Shown here piece after piece: positions 56,767 through 64,000 of a DNA stretch of 64,000 nt (its first letter is position 1; each line of letters starts with the position of its first letter). This DNA is from Candidatus Nanopelagicales bacterium (lineage in GTDB: Bacteria; Actinomycetota; Actinomycetes; S36-B12), in contig JAGYJP010000002.1 in NCBI GenBank assembly GCA_018402075.1, positions 124,001 to 188,000 on the forward strand, given 5' to 3'. The position numbers were made by a program, and so were the translations under genes. The notes under the pieces are model-generated. The model saw nothing but the letters and a program-made list of their open reading frames with translations, was not told the DNA's origin and did not search any database.

Positions 56767-57286
56767 GAATTTTCACGAGGACCTGCGCCGGTGGTCGGGG
56801 CAGTGGCATCTGGGCCTGTTAGCCGAGTACCAACGGTTGATTACCGATGAACCGAACTCTTTAACCCGCGATCGGGTGGCGGGGCACTTCACCGCGAGTG
56901 CTCTCATGGTTGACCCACGGGCTGGTGAGGTTCTGTTGTTGATGCATCCCAAGGTTGGTCGCTGGCTCCAGTTCGGCGGACATATTGAGTCGCACGATGA
57001 ATCCTTTGCTCAGGCGGCATTGCGCGAATGTCGCGAGGAAAGTGGATATCGAGACATTGGGATACGTGCCATTCCTGCTGCATTGGACCGGCACGCTGTT
57101 CCCTGTGGGGATGCACAGAGTGTCCATTGGGATGTTCAATTTCTGGCTACCGTGGACAAATACTCGGAGCGGATCCAGACCGAGGAACTAGTGACCCGGT
57201 GGTGGGACCTGGCCACTGTGACGCAAGTGATCCCTGGGTTGGACCTGAGCGTCGAGCGTCTTATTCGCGCTGCGCGGGAGTTGTGA
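56729..57286 (+). CDS. NUDIX hydrolase
   Basis: 185 residues from ATG 56729, overlapping the upstream gene by 38 nt in another frame. NUDIX box ESFAQAALRECREESGY with preceding FGGHIE; the box has all E/R/E/E ligands although the first glycine spacing is one residue long. It would cleave a nucleoside diphosphate-linked compound; the substrate cannot be read. The frame opens at 56531 but that part is inside DUF2342. No strong ribosome-binding site, so start confidence is moderate. Confidence 0.82.
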   Translation: MNRTQVNQHLTTENFHEDLRRWSGQWHLGLLAEYQRLITDEPNSLTRDRVAGHFTASALMVDPRAGEVLLLMHPKVGRWLQFGGHIESHDESFAQAALRECREESGYRDIGIRAIPAALDRHAVPCGDAQSVHWDVQFLATVDKYSERIQTEELVTRWWDLATVTQVIPGLDLSVERLIRAAREL

Positions 57287-57319
57287 TTTCCACAGCCAGA
57301 GACCTATTTTCATGAGGGG

Positions 57320-57392
57320 ATCCACAGGCTATTCACAATTTCTCATCTGGAAAGACGGTTCTATCCACAATATGAACCCAGGTTTATCCACA
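57320..57392 (+). promoter_or_regulatory. cluster of DnaA-box-like sites
   Basis: In the 202-bp gap 57287-57488, four same-strand matches to TTATCCACA: GGATCCACA (57318-57326, two mismatches), CTATTCACA (57329-57337, two), CTATCCACA (57361-57369, one) and TTATCCACA (57384-57392, perfect). Not the replication origin by context (no dnaA, dnaN or parAB). Could titrate DnaA or regulate the small membrane protein/Lon-like operon. Confidence 0.5.
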
Positions 57393-57488
57393 AGGAAGCA
57401 CACTGGTTCTCCTCCATTCGTGCGGATAGAGCAGCCGTGGCACAATGGTTATCCGGCTTAGTGCTCAGGATTTCCGAAGGAGTGTGCT

Positions 57489-57707
57489 TTGTCAGCCCTG
57501 ATGTGGTGGCTCATTCCCGTTGTCGTGCTGCTCGTGGCCAGCGCCGTCGTGGCTCTGATGAGCTACTTCCGTCGACCTACAGAGGATCACGACCTTGGGC
57601 AATTTGCCTCATTGCAGGAGGCAATGACGCGAACACAATCCGGAGTACGCGCCCCCAACCGGGCCAGGGCCAGGGATCGTGCCCGCAGTAGGCAACTCCC
57701 GCTGTGA
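57489..57707 (+). CDS. small single-pass membrane protein
   Basis: 72 residues: one membrane helix (residues 5-25), then a short cytoplasmic tail rich in Arg (NRARARDRARSRQ). A TTG start at 57489 is supported by GAAGGAG (57476-57482) with 6-nt spacing; ATG 57501 is an alternative. It overlaps the Lon-like protease start by 4 nt (GTGA), so it is translationally coupled to it. Unknown function; no family recognised. Confidence 0.7.
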   Translation: MSALMWWLIPVVVLLVASAVVALMSYFRRPTEDHDLGQFASLQEAMTRTQSGVRAPNRARARDRARSRQLPL

Positions 57708-58816
57708 CCCAACGTCTCACGGGCGAACGCAAAAAGAGCGCAATTGCGTTGCTGGCAAGTGTCGCCGTAACGCTGGCACTGGTCGTGGCCACATTGGTCC
57801 TGCCGGTACCTTTTGTCAAAATGGCGCCAGGACCAACATTTAATGTCATCGGCGATATTGATGGCCAAGAAGTCATTGCGATCAGCGGTACCACCACCTA
57901 CCCGACAACCGGGGCCCTCGACATGACCACCGTTCGGGAATCGGGCGGGCCTCGTGGTGGACTCACTTTTTTTGATGCGGTCGGCTCCTGGTTCAACTCT
58001 GACGATGCCGTCGTTCCACGCGAACTTGTGTATCCCGATGAAATTACGGGGGAAGAAGTCAAATTGCGAAATGCCGCCCTGTTCAGTACATCGGAATCCG
58101 ATGCAGTAGCAGCAGCGCTCAACTTCTTACAGTTACCTGTTACGACCGAGATTGTGGCTACCGCGATTGTTGCCGATGCTCCAGCCGATGGCGTTTTCCA
58201 AGCCCGCGATGAAATCTTGACAGTTGATGGCGTGCCCGTGAAATCGCCCTCGGATGTCGTGAAAGCTGTTCAAAGCCAGCCGGTGGGCACCACCTTCGAG
58301 TTCGGTATCCGCAGAGCATCGGAGAATGACTCCGATAAAACTTTCATCATCAAAAATATGAGGGTGGAAGTGACATCTGCACCTAATCCCACAAATCAAG
58401 ACATGCCATTTATTGGAATTTCGGTGGGTGAGTTGTACTCGGCGGAATTTGATATTGATTTCACGCTCCAAGATGTGGGAGGACCCAGCGCAGGATTGAT
58501 GTTTGCCACCGGAATCGTGGACAAACTTACCTCTACGGATCTGACCGGTGGCGGCAATGTTGCGGGGACCGGGACCATCGCACCCGAGGGTGAAATTGGG
58601 CCTATTGGCGGAATCCGACAAAAGCTCGCGGGTGCTCGAAACGCGGGGGCGGAGCTGTTTTTGATGCCTCGCCAGCACTGTGCCGAAGCCGAGGGCTATG
58701 TCCCTGATGGTCTAACGGTTGTTCCGGTTTCCACGCTGACTGATGCTATTGATCAGATAACCGCGTGGGTGCAGGGTGGGTCACTGGACACCTGTCCAAC
58801 CGGTTCACCGGCGTGA
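57704..58816 (+). CDS. membrane-anchored PDZ/Lon-like serine protease (YlbL/Rv3194c type)
   Basis: 370 residues: one N-terminal membrane helix (12-34), a PDZ domain (about 160-225, LTVDGVPVKSPSDVV) and a Lon-type proteolytic domain with Ser262 (GGPSAG) and Lys307 (GGIRQK) forming the dyad. No ATPase domain. Extracellular orientation expected. GTG start overlapping the small membrane protein gene; UPF0182 follows 14 bp later. Same order as in mycobacteria. Confidence 0.93.
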   Translation: MTQRLTGERKKSAIALLASVAVTLALVVATLVLPVPFVKMAPGPTFNVIGDIDGQEVIAISGTTTYPTTGALDMTTVRESGGPRGGLTFFDAVGSWFNSDDAVVPRELVYPDEITGEEVKLRNAALFSTSESDAVAAALNFLQLPVTTEIVATAIVADAPADGVFQARDEILTVDGVPVKSPSDVVKAVQSQPVGTTFEFGIRRASENDSDKTFIIKNMRVEVTSAPNPTNQDMPFIGISVGELYSAEFDIDFTLQDVGGPSAGLMFATGIVDKLTSTDLTGGGNVAGTGTIAPEGEIGPIGGIRQKLAGARNAGAELFLMPRQHCAEAEGYVPDGLTVVPVSTLTDAIDQITAWVQGGSLDTCPTGSPA

Positions 58817-58830
58817 CGTAGGTTTGGGTC

Positions 58831-61818
58831 GTGACCACCGCTTATCCATCTAGTCCAGATGCCGCCGAACGCCGCAAGGGGGGTGTGCTCCTTCCCACCA
58901 TCATCATCTTGGCGGGAATTGTGATCGCCTTCGTGATCTTCACCGGCTTCTATACCGAATTCCTGTGGTTCGATTCTGTGGGCAAAACCCAAGTGTTTAA
59001 CATCTCCCTGTTCACGCGACTCATCATGTTTGGCATTTTCGCTCTCGCCATGGCCGTGATGGCATCTTTGGCCTTGATAATTGCGTTTAGGACTCGACCG
59101 GCATTTGTGGGAGCAACCCCGGAGCAGGCCAGCCTGGAGCGCTACCGGATTGCAATTGAGCCGTACCGCAAGTGGCTTGCGGTAGCAATTGTCGGCATTC
59201 TGTCTTTCTTCGCGGGGCTCGCAGGATCCGGTGAGTATGGCTCATATTTGCTGTGGCAAAACTCCACCCCATTTGGAGAGGTTGACCCCCAGTTCGGCTT
59301 GGACTTCTCGTTTTACATGTTCGAACTTCCGTTCATTCGATTCGTTCTGGGCTTCGCGTTTGCACTGGTCATCTTTGCCATGATCATTGTTACCGGGGTG
59401 CAGTACGTGTACGGCGGACTTCGTTTGCAACCCAAGGGAGATCGAGCAACTGTTGCCGCTCAGGTCCAACTTTCAACTCTCATTGCAATTTTCCTGTTGC
59501 TCAAGGCATTGGCCTACTATTTGGATCGATTCGGTTTGGTCACCAAGAGCGAGACCCTGGTCGCTGGTTTTACAGGTTTGAAGTACACAGACGTATTCGC
59601 TGTTTTACCGGCCTTGAACATCATGGTGTTTGTTTCGATCATTGTTGCGGCACTGTTTATTTTCAATATTTTCCGACGCCATTGGGTGATCCCTACCATC
59701 GGTGCTGGGCTGATGCTGCTTACTTCGATTGTTGTGGGCGGCCTCTATCCGCTTGTTGTTCAACAGTTTCAAGTGCGACCAAGTGAATTAGTTCGTGAAC
59801 AGCCGTACATTCAGCGCAATATTGATGCCACGCGTGCGGCTTATGACATTCAAGATGCCAAAATCACAGAATATGAGGGTTCGGTTTCCCCTCCCACAGC
59901 TGAAACACTGCAGGCTAGCGCGGGAACGCTCAATAACATCCGTTTGATTGACCCCGCCGTTGTGTCACCCACTTACAATCAACTGCAACAGATCCGTGGG
60001 TACTACTCATTCAATAACACTCTCGATGTTGACCGCTATGACCTTCCACAGGGACAGCGTGGCGCCGTAGTCGCGGTGCGTGAAATCAATTTGGCCGGTA
60101 TTCCTGACGGCCAACGCAACTGGACAAACGATACGGCCGTATATACCCACGGTTACGGATTCGTGAGCGCCTTTGACAACACTGCATTGAGCAACGGCAC
60201 ACCAGATTTTTTTGCGTCAGATATCCCACCTGTTGGTGAACTCGACGTGACTCAACCCCGCGTTTATTTTGGCGAGTTGAGTCCGCAGTACTCAATTGTC
60301 GGAGCTCCTGAGGGATCGCCACCGGTGGAGTTGGACTACCCAGACGATGCAAGCCCAACGGGGCAGGCCACCAATACCTACGACGGTAATGGCGGTGTCC
60401 CCATGGGCTCGCTGTTTGGCAAATTCCTTTTCGCCACAAAGTTCCAAGACAGTAATATTCTTTTGTCTGACCTGGTAAATCCTGAGTCACAGATCATGTG
60501 GGATCGCACCCCGCTCACTCGAGTGGAAAAAGTCGCCCCATGGCTGACACTTGATCAAGATCCCTATCCCGTCGTGGCTGATGGCCGCATCAAGTGGATC
60601 ATCGATGGATACACGATGTCGAATGAATACCCCTACTCGAGTCGGGTATCACTTTCGCAAGCGACCAGTGATTCGATTAGTAATCGCGTTGGCCAGTCGG
60701 GACTTTTGCCACGTGATCAAATCAACTATGTTCGCAACTCGGTGAAAGCAGTAGTAGATGCATATGAAGGCACTGTCAATGTGTACGCCTGGGATGAATC
60801 AGATCCAGTACTCCAAACCTGGATGAAGGCCTTCCCCGATGTAGTGGAACCATTCTCCGCCATTCCGGAAGATGTTATGGAGCACGTGCGTTACCCACAG
60901 GATATTTTTAAGGTGCAGCGCACCATCATGAGTCGATACCACGTGACTGATGCAGTCACGTTCTACAACGGTACCGATGTGTGGATTGTTCCTTTTGATC
61001 CAACCGTGTCACCCGCTCAGGTATTTCAACCGCCCTACTACCTCACCCTTCAAATGCCGGGTCAAAGTGAGACTGCCTTCTCCCTGACCACCACGTTTGC
61101 TCCTCAACGACGGCAAACTCTTGCGGCGTTCATGGCGGTTAACTCAGACCCCGGCGAAGCTTACGGAACCATTGAGGTACTCCAATTACCAAGCAACACC
61201 ACGATTCCGGGTCCGCAGCAGGTGCAGAATAACTTTGAATCCGACCCCGTGGTCAGTTCCCAGTTGAACCTCTTGCGTCGTGGTGGCTCCGAGGTTGAGC
61301 TTGGTAACTTGCTTTCCTTGCCATTTAATGGTGGTTTGCTGTACGTGGAACCTGTCTATATCCGGGCAGCCTCCGATGGTTATCCACTCTTGCGCAAGGT
61401 TCTCGCTGGATATGGTGCAAATGTCGCCTTGGAGGACAACCTTTCGACGGCTCTGGCAAAAGTATTAGGTACCAATCCTGAGGCTCTTCCTGACTCGCTT
61501 CCTGATATTGATTTAGGCAGTGGTGGAGTGACAATTGATCCGGATACCGGCGAAGAACTTGTCACACCGGACCGTCCAACGTCAGCGGATCCCGTCGAAG
61601 CCCTTTCCCAAGGAATCGAAGATGCTCAGCGGGCATACGCGGATGGTCAAGCGGCACTGGCTCAAGGAGACTTTGCCGCTTATGGCGAGGCTCAGGAGCG
61701 CTTGAGATTAGCCCTCGAAGAGATCGCTCGAGCAGAGGACATTCTTAACCCTCAACCTGAAGCAGTGCCGGTTCCACCGCAAGATCTTCCGGAAGGCGAA
61801 GGCGCTACAACAGCATGA
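58831..61818 (+). CDS. UPF0182 family membrane protein (Rv3193c type)
   Basis: 995 residues. Seven membrane helices in the first 310 residues (LLPTIIILAGIVIAFVIF at the start), then a large extracellular domain containing VRPSELVREQPYIQRNIDATRAAY, SPQYSIVG and FLFATKFQDSNILLSD, and an acidic C-terminal tail with a predicted coiled helix (EALSQGIEDAQRAYADGQ). Function unknown; the family is nearly universal in actinobacteria and genetically linked to the Lon-like protease before it. Stop overlaps the next start (ATGA). Confidence 0.93.
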   Translation: MTTAYPSSPDAAERRKGGVLLPTIIILAGIVIAFVIFTGFYTEFLWFDSVGKTQVFNISLFTRLIMFGIFALAMAVMASLALIIAFRTRPAFVGATPEQASLERYRIAIEPYRKWLAVAIVGILSFFAGLAGSGEYGSYLLWQNSTPFGEVDPQFGLDFSFYMFELPFIRFVLGFAFALVIFAMIIVTGVQYVYGGLRLQPKGDRATVAAQVQLSTLIAIFLLLKALAYYLDRFGLVTKSETLVAGFTGLKYTDVFAVLPALNIMVFVSIIVAALFIFNIFRRHWVIPTIGAGLMLLTSIVVGGLYPLVVQQFQVRPSELVREQPYIQRNIDATRAAYDIQDAKITEYEGSVSPPTAETLQASAGTLNNIRLIDPAVVSPTYNQLQQIRGYYSFNNTLDVDRYDLPQGQRGAVVAVREINLAGIPDGQRNWTNDTAVYTHGYGFVSAFDNTALSNGTPDFFASDIPPVGELDVTQPRVYFGELSPQYSIVGAPEGSPPVELDYPDDASPTGQATNTYDGNGGVPMGSLFGKFLFATKFQDSNILLSDLVNPESQIMWDRTPLTRVEKVAPWLTLDQDPYPVVADGRIKWIIDGYTMSNEYPYSSRVSLSQATSDSISNRVGQSGLLPRDQINYVRNSVKAVVDAYEGTVNVYAWDESDPVLQTWMKAFPDVVEPFSAIPEDVMEHVRYPQDIFKVQRTIMSRYHVTDAVTFYNGTDVWIVPFDPTVSPAQVFQPPYYLTLQMPGQSETAFSLTTTFAPQRRQTLAAFMAVNSDPGEAYGTIEVLQLPSNTTIPGPQQVQNNFESDPVVSSQLNLLRRGGSEVELGNLLSLPFNGGLLYVEPVYIRAASDGYPLLRKVLAGYGANVALEDNLSTALAKVLGTNPEALPDSLPDIDLGSGGVTIDPDTGEELVTPDRPTSADPVEALSQGIEDAQRAYADGQAALAQGDFAAYGEAQERLRLALEEIARAEDILNPQPEAVPVPPQDLPEGEGATTA

Positions 61819-62414
61819 CCCTGCCGGCGCATTGGGATGATCGGTATGAGAACAATCCAGCATCCAAATTGAGTTGGTACCAAGAGCGTTCACCTGAGGT
61901 TGAATTTGTCAGCGAGTCAGTGGGCAAAGGTACACCCATCATTGACATTGGTGGGGGGCTCTCGCCATTCGTTGATCAATTGGTGGATCGAGAGTTCACG
62001 AATCTCACCGTGTTAGACATCAGCGCATTTGCATTGTCCGAAGGAAAACGCCGGATTGAGGGCAATCAAGTTGAGTGGATTTGCGCAGACATTCGGCAGT
62101 GGCAACCCGAGCGGATGTATGGCCTGTGGCATGACCGTGCTGTTTTTCATTTTCTCACCGACCCTGATGATCAAAGAAATTACTGGGAGCTGGTAAGAGA
62201 GTCGCTGGTTCCCGGTGGTCTACTCGTCTTGGGTTGCTTCTCCGATAACGGACCCGACACATGCTCTGGGCTTCCGGTTGCCCGGCACTCAACCTCGGAT
62301 CTCGAACAAGCGTTGGGGGGTGACTTTGAGGTGATTGAAACTCGAAGGGAAAACCACATCACGCCCGGTGGCGGGATCCAAGAATTTGCCTGGGTTTACG
62401 CACAGCGGTTGTAG
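61815..62414 (+). CDS. class I SAM-dependent methyltransferase
   Basis: 199 residues of the small methyltransferase type: WDDRYENNPASKLSWYQERSP, motif I IIDIGGGLSPFV, TVLDISAFALSEGKRRI, WICADIRQW, HDRAVFHFLTDP. Resembles TPMT/tellurite-resistance-like and thiol methyltransferases; the substrate is unknown. Coupled by a 4-nt overlap to UPF0182. Ends 61 bp before the tRNA gene. Confidence 0.88.
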   Translation: MTLPAHWDDRYENNPASKLSWYQERSPEVEFVSESVGKGTPIIDIGGGLSPFVDQLVDREFTNLTVLDISAFALSEGKRRIEGNQVEWICADIRQWQPERMYGLWHDRAVFHFLTDPDDQRNYWELVRESLVPGGLLVLGCFSDNGPDTCSGLPVARHSTSDLEQALGGDFEVIETRRENHITPGGGIQEFAWVYAQRL

Positions 62415-62475
62415 TGGAGACCCACGATCTAAAGTGAATCGAGTGACGCGTATAGTTGTGTAAGCAATAAAGCGA

Positions 62476-62552
62476 CGCGGGGTGGAGCAGCTCGGTAGCT
62501 CGCTGGGCTCATAACCCAGAGGTCACAGGTTCAAATCCTGTCCCCGCTACCA
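62476..62552 (+). tRNA. initiator tRNA-fMet (CAT)
   Basis: 77 nt including an encoded CCA. Anticodon CAT at 62510-62512 in a stem with the three G-C pairs GGG/CCC typical of initiators; TTCAAAT T-loop; acceptor CGCGGGG/CCCCGCT leaves position 1 C opposite 72 T unpaired, another initiator hallmark in actinobacteria. Confidence 0.97.
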
Positions 62553-62555
62553 ACG

Positions 62556-62591
62556 AATGAGGGCTTAGGGATCAATTCCTAAGCCCTCATT
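62556..62591 (+). terminator. perfect 14-bp hairpin after tRNA-fMet
   Basis: AATGAGGGCTTAGG (62556-62569) pairs with CCTAAGCCCTCATT (62578-62591), 8-nt loop, 3 nt after the tRNA CCA. Confidence 0.85.
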
Positions 62592-62664
62592 TACGTGCTG
62601 GTGGAGGCTCTTCAGGTCAGGGCATTCGCGAAAGAGGAAACCATTGGCGAAGTGATGATATGAA

Positions 62665-62682
62665 TATACCCCTGGGGGTATA
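62665..62682. promoter_or_regulatory. CsoR-type copper-repressor operator
   Basis: TATACCCCTGGGGGTATA: perfect 8-bp arms TATACCCC/GGGGTATA around TG. C-tract/G-tract palindromes of this form are known operators of CsoR/RcnR-family metal-sensing repressors, usually in front of csoR, copZ or copA. No metal gene is adjacent; next are a 19-codon ORF (62693) and the secreted protein (62898). Confidence 0.6.
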
Positions 62683-62692
62683 GAGTGTCACC

Positions 62693-62752
62693 ATGAGGCT
62701 GCGAGGGCTGCATCTGGTGGTTCGGCCCTGGTCGTCGAGTCAAGCGTGCTGA
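62693..62752 (+). CDS. possible 19-residue leader ORF
   Basis: ATG 62693 begins 10 nt after the palindrome and runs 19 codons to TGA 62750-62752; the peptide starts MRLRGLHLVV and ends SSQAC. No ribosome-binding site, so if used it would be nearly leaderless. May be chance. Confidence 0.2.
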   Translation: MRLRGLHLVVRPWSSSQAC

Positions 62753-62897
62753 AGGACAGTCGGCGGAAAATCTGGAATCAAGCTGGGTTCCCTATTGCGA
62801 AGGTGGCCTTGAGAGTCTGCATGAGTTCGTGGAAATAACGTGTAATCCCGATACCGCATGAGAACATAAGATTCCAGTGAGCAGGGAGGGCATAATC

Positions 62898-63431
62898 GTG
62901 AAAAGAGTTCTAGGAGTTATGGCTGCCGTGGCGTTGAGCCTCGGTATGACCGCACCGGTCCAGGCCATGGGATCTGGCGATGCCTACGAAAACATGCAGG
63001 TAGGCGTGACCTATACGGTATTTGAACCCTCTTTCACGGCAGGCCTCAAAGCGCGTCACATAGGTGGTAATGATCTTTGCACTCAGGGTAAAGAAGAAAA
63101 TCTGACTGCTCAATATGGCAAGGGCAGCACTCGCAATTTTACCATCACTGAGGGGAATCCCATGTGCTCTGACATTGGCGTCGGAGCCACGGTTCTTCGC
63201 ACCAAGATAAACGGAGCTAAGGCATTTGTGCAGGCCTACTGCGATCCCGCATCTCCAAAGAAATGTACTAAAGCCGACGTCATGAAGTACGGCGGACATC
63301 TTGAGGTGACTTTGCCTGGAGTGAGTGGATTGCGTCCAACTCGCATTTGGATCGAAACATATGGTGGCAAGAATCTTTCAGCTCAACAGTTGGTGCAGAT
63401 TGCCAAGAGTATGACGCCGGTGGGAAGCTAG
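62898..63431 (+). CDS. secreted protein of unknown function
   Basis: 177 residues from GTG 62898, with GGGAGGG (62882-62888) 9 nt upstream; the frame opens at 62877. A clear signal peptide (MKRVLGVMAAVALSLGMTAPVQA) of about 23 residues, rendered here in parts: basic MKR, hydrophobic core VMAAVALSLG, cleavage after VQA. The mature part has four cysteines (DLCT, PMCS, AYCD, KKCT) that could form two disulfides. No family recognised. It lies 216 bp downstream of the CsoR-like operator, so metal-dependent expression is possible. 3 bp from the convergent ABC gene. Confidence 0.75.
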   Translation: MKRVLGVMAAVALSLGMTAPVQAMGSGDAYENMQVGVTYTVFEPSFTAGLKARHIGGNDLCTQGKEENLTAQYGKGSTRNFTITEGNPMCSDIGVGATVLRTKINGAKAFVQAYCDPASPKKCTKADVMKYGGHLEVTLPGVSGLRPTRIWIETYGGKNLSAQQLVQIAKSMTPVGS

Positions 63432-63434
63432 CAG

Positions 63435-64000
63435 TCAGTTGGCATAAACGCTGGCAGGACCGGTAGGAATTACCCGAACATTCTCCCCCAGGCTGACGGT
63501 AGATTCACCTGGAACGCGGACTGCGATTGATTCACCGCTGGTGAGTGTGACATGAACAAGACTGTCATGACCGTGGTAGGTAATGCCGTGAACGGTTCCC
63601 AATCCACCCGGCGCGAGTGAGCCACCGACAGGTCGGGGATCGACCACAACTAATTGTTCGGGTCGGAGCACGGCGATAACGCGCTCACCCGTGGTGGGGA
63701 CGCTGCCGCGAATACGGAGATCTCCCAAAGGAGTATGCACAGTGTCACCGCCACTGTAGGTGGCAGGTAACTCCACCGAGTCACCGACGAAGCGGGCGGT
63801 ATCGATATCAGCAGGGTCTTGGTAAAGAGTTGAAGGCTCAGACATTTGCACGAGCAGCCCGTGACGCATCACGGCTACTCTGTCAGCAATAGAGAGGGCT
63901 TCTTCTTGGTCGTGGGTGACCATGATGGAAGTGGTACCGAGTGCAGCAAGTAATTCACGGACTTCGGTGCGAAGTGCATTGCGTAGGCCCGCATCGAGAG
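63435..64000 (-). CDS. ABC transporter ATP-binding protein (FbpC/PotA type), 5' end beyond window
   Basis: The C-terminal part only; the frame continues past 64000. Visible are the end of the D-loop (LDAGLRNALRTE), the H-loop MVTHDQEEALSIADRVAVM and two TOBE-type beta modules (TGERVIAVLRPEQL, GHDSLVHVTLTSGESIAVRVPG). This architecture belongs to importers of ferric iron, spermidine or sulfate/sugars (MOI/CUT1 type); the iron FbpC group fits best by eye but the substrate is not certain. An ATG at 63923 is internal, not the start. Confidence 0.85.
   Translation of the reverse strand, partial: LDAGLRNALRTEVRELLAALGTTSIMVTHDQEEALSIADRVAVMRHGLLVQMSEPSTLYQDPADIDTARFVGDSVELPATYSGGDTVHTPLGDLRIRGSVPTTGERVIAVLRPEQLVVVDPRPVGGSLAPGGLGTVHGITYHGHDSLVHVTLTSGESIAVRVPGESTVSLGENVRVIPTGPASVYAN

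Larger units (their letters stand above)
62592..62897. other. 306-bp gap: operator, 19-codon ORF, otherwise no gene seen
   Basis: Between the tRNA terminator and the secreted-protein start. It holds a CsoR-like palindrome (62665-62682) and a short ORF, with no convincing sigma70 promoter pair. I see no longer coding frame. Confidence 0.6.

Noticed and set aside
57318..57392. Chromosome replication origin
   Set aside because: DnaA-like boxes are few and no dnaA, dnaN, rpmH, gidB or parAB genes are nearby.

Overview
The window is a gene-dense stretch of an actinobacterial (Actinomycetia) chromosome of moderate GC. Seen directly: genes for coenzyme F420 (fbiA, fbiB), WhiB2, the MtrA-MtrB-LpqB cell-envelope system, AdnA/AdnB helicase-nucleases, UvrD2 and a WCGYC mycoredoxin, plus many GTG starts. 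Two blocks keep the gene order I recall from Mycobacterium tuberculosis (from memory, not a search): 1-24.6 kb resembles the manB/fbiAB/whiB2/manA/sahH/mtrAB-lpqB/secA1 region (around Rv3264c-Rv3235), and 36.5-61.8 kb resembles the moeB/adnAB/nudC/mrx1/uvrD2/ABC1-kinase/Lon-like/UPF0182 region (around Rv3206c-Rv3193c). Tight packing, many gene overlaps and missing members of these blocks suggest a streamlined, free-living actinobacterium; the exact lineage is inference.

Layout. 0-3.3 kb: mannose-1-phosphate guanylyltransferase (5' end outside the window), fbiB and fbiA. 3.6-12 kb: whiB2, a large membrane glycosyltransferase, DUF5719 and DUF3499 proteins, phosphomannomutase fused to a Trm112-like zinc domain, and manA, a GDP-mannose/envelope glycan cluster. 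12.1-13.6 kb: a DUF222/HNH nuclease. 13.9-24.6 kb: ahcY, a CPBP protease, mtrA-mtrB-lpqB, comF, secA and an Rv3235-like gene. 24.8-28.6 kb: a poorly known set (beta-rich hypothetical, excisionase-type HTH, SAF-domain protein, CpaE-like ATPase, L,D-transpeptidase). 28.7-31.7 kb: wax ester/DGAT-type acyltransferase plus patatin lipase, then DUF2505. 31.8-37.6 kb: giant NAD-glutamate dehydrogenase and MoeZ-like E1/rhodanese. 37.6-53.6 kb: pseudokinase-flippase protein, adnA-adnB, acyltransferase 3, nudC, mycoredoxin, uvrD2, ABC1 kinase and a ThiF-like protein. 53.7-62.4 kb: M20 peptidase, DUF5679, zincin-like DUF2342, NUDIX, small membrane protein, Lon-like PDZ protease, UPF0182 and a methyltransferase. 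62.5-64 kb: initiator tRNA, an isolated CsoR-type operator, a secreted protein and the end of an ABC transporter ATPase gene (5' end outside the window).

I saw no CRISPR array, prophage, insertion sequence or clear novel defence system. The unusual features are organisational: four convergent gene pairs share an exact 4-nt CTAR stop-stop overlap; short (12-15 bp) tandem duplications recur in and beside genes, including a 13-bp x4 array that carries the manA ribosome-binding region; DnaA-box-like motifs lie in several intergenic gaps with a cluster at 57.3 kb; and a perfect CsoR-like palindrome has no metal gene next to it.
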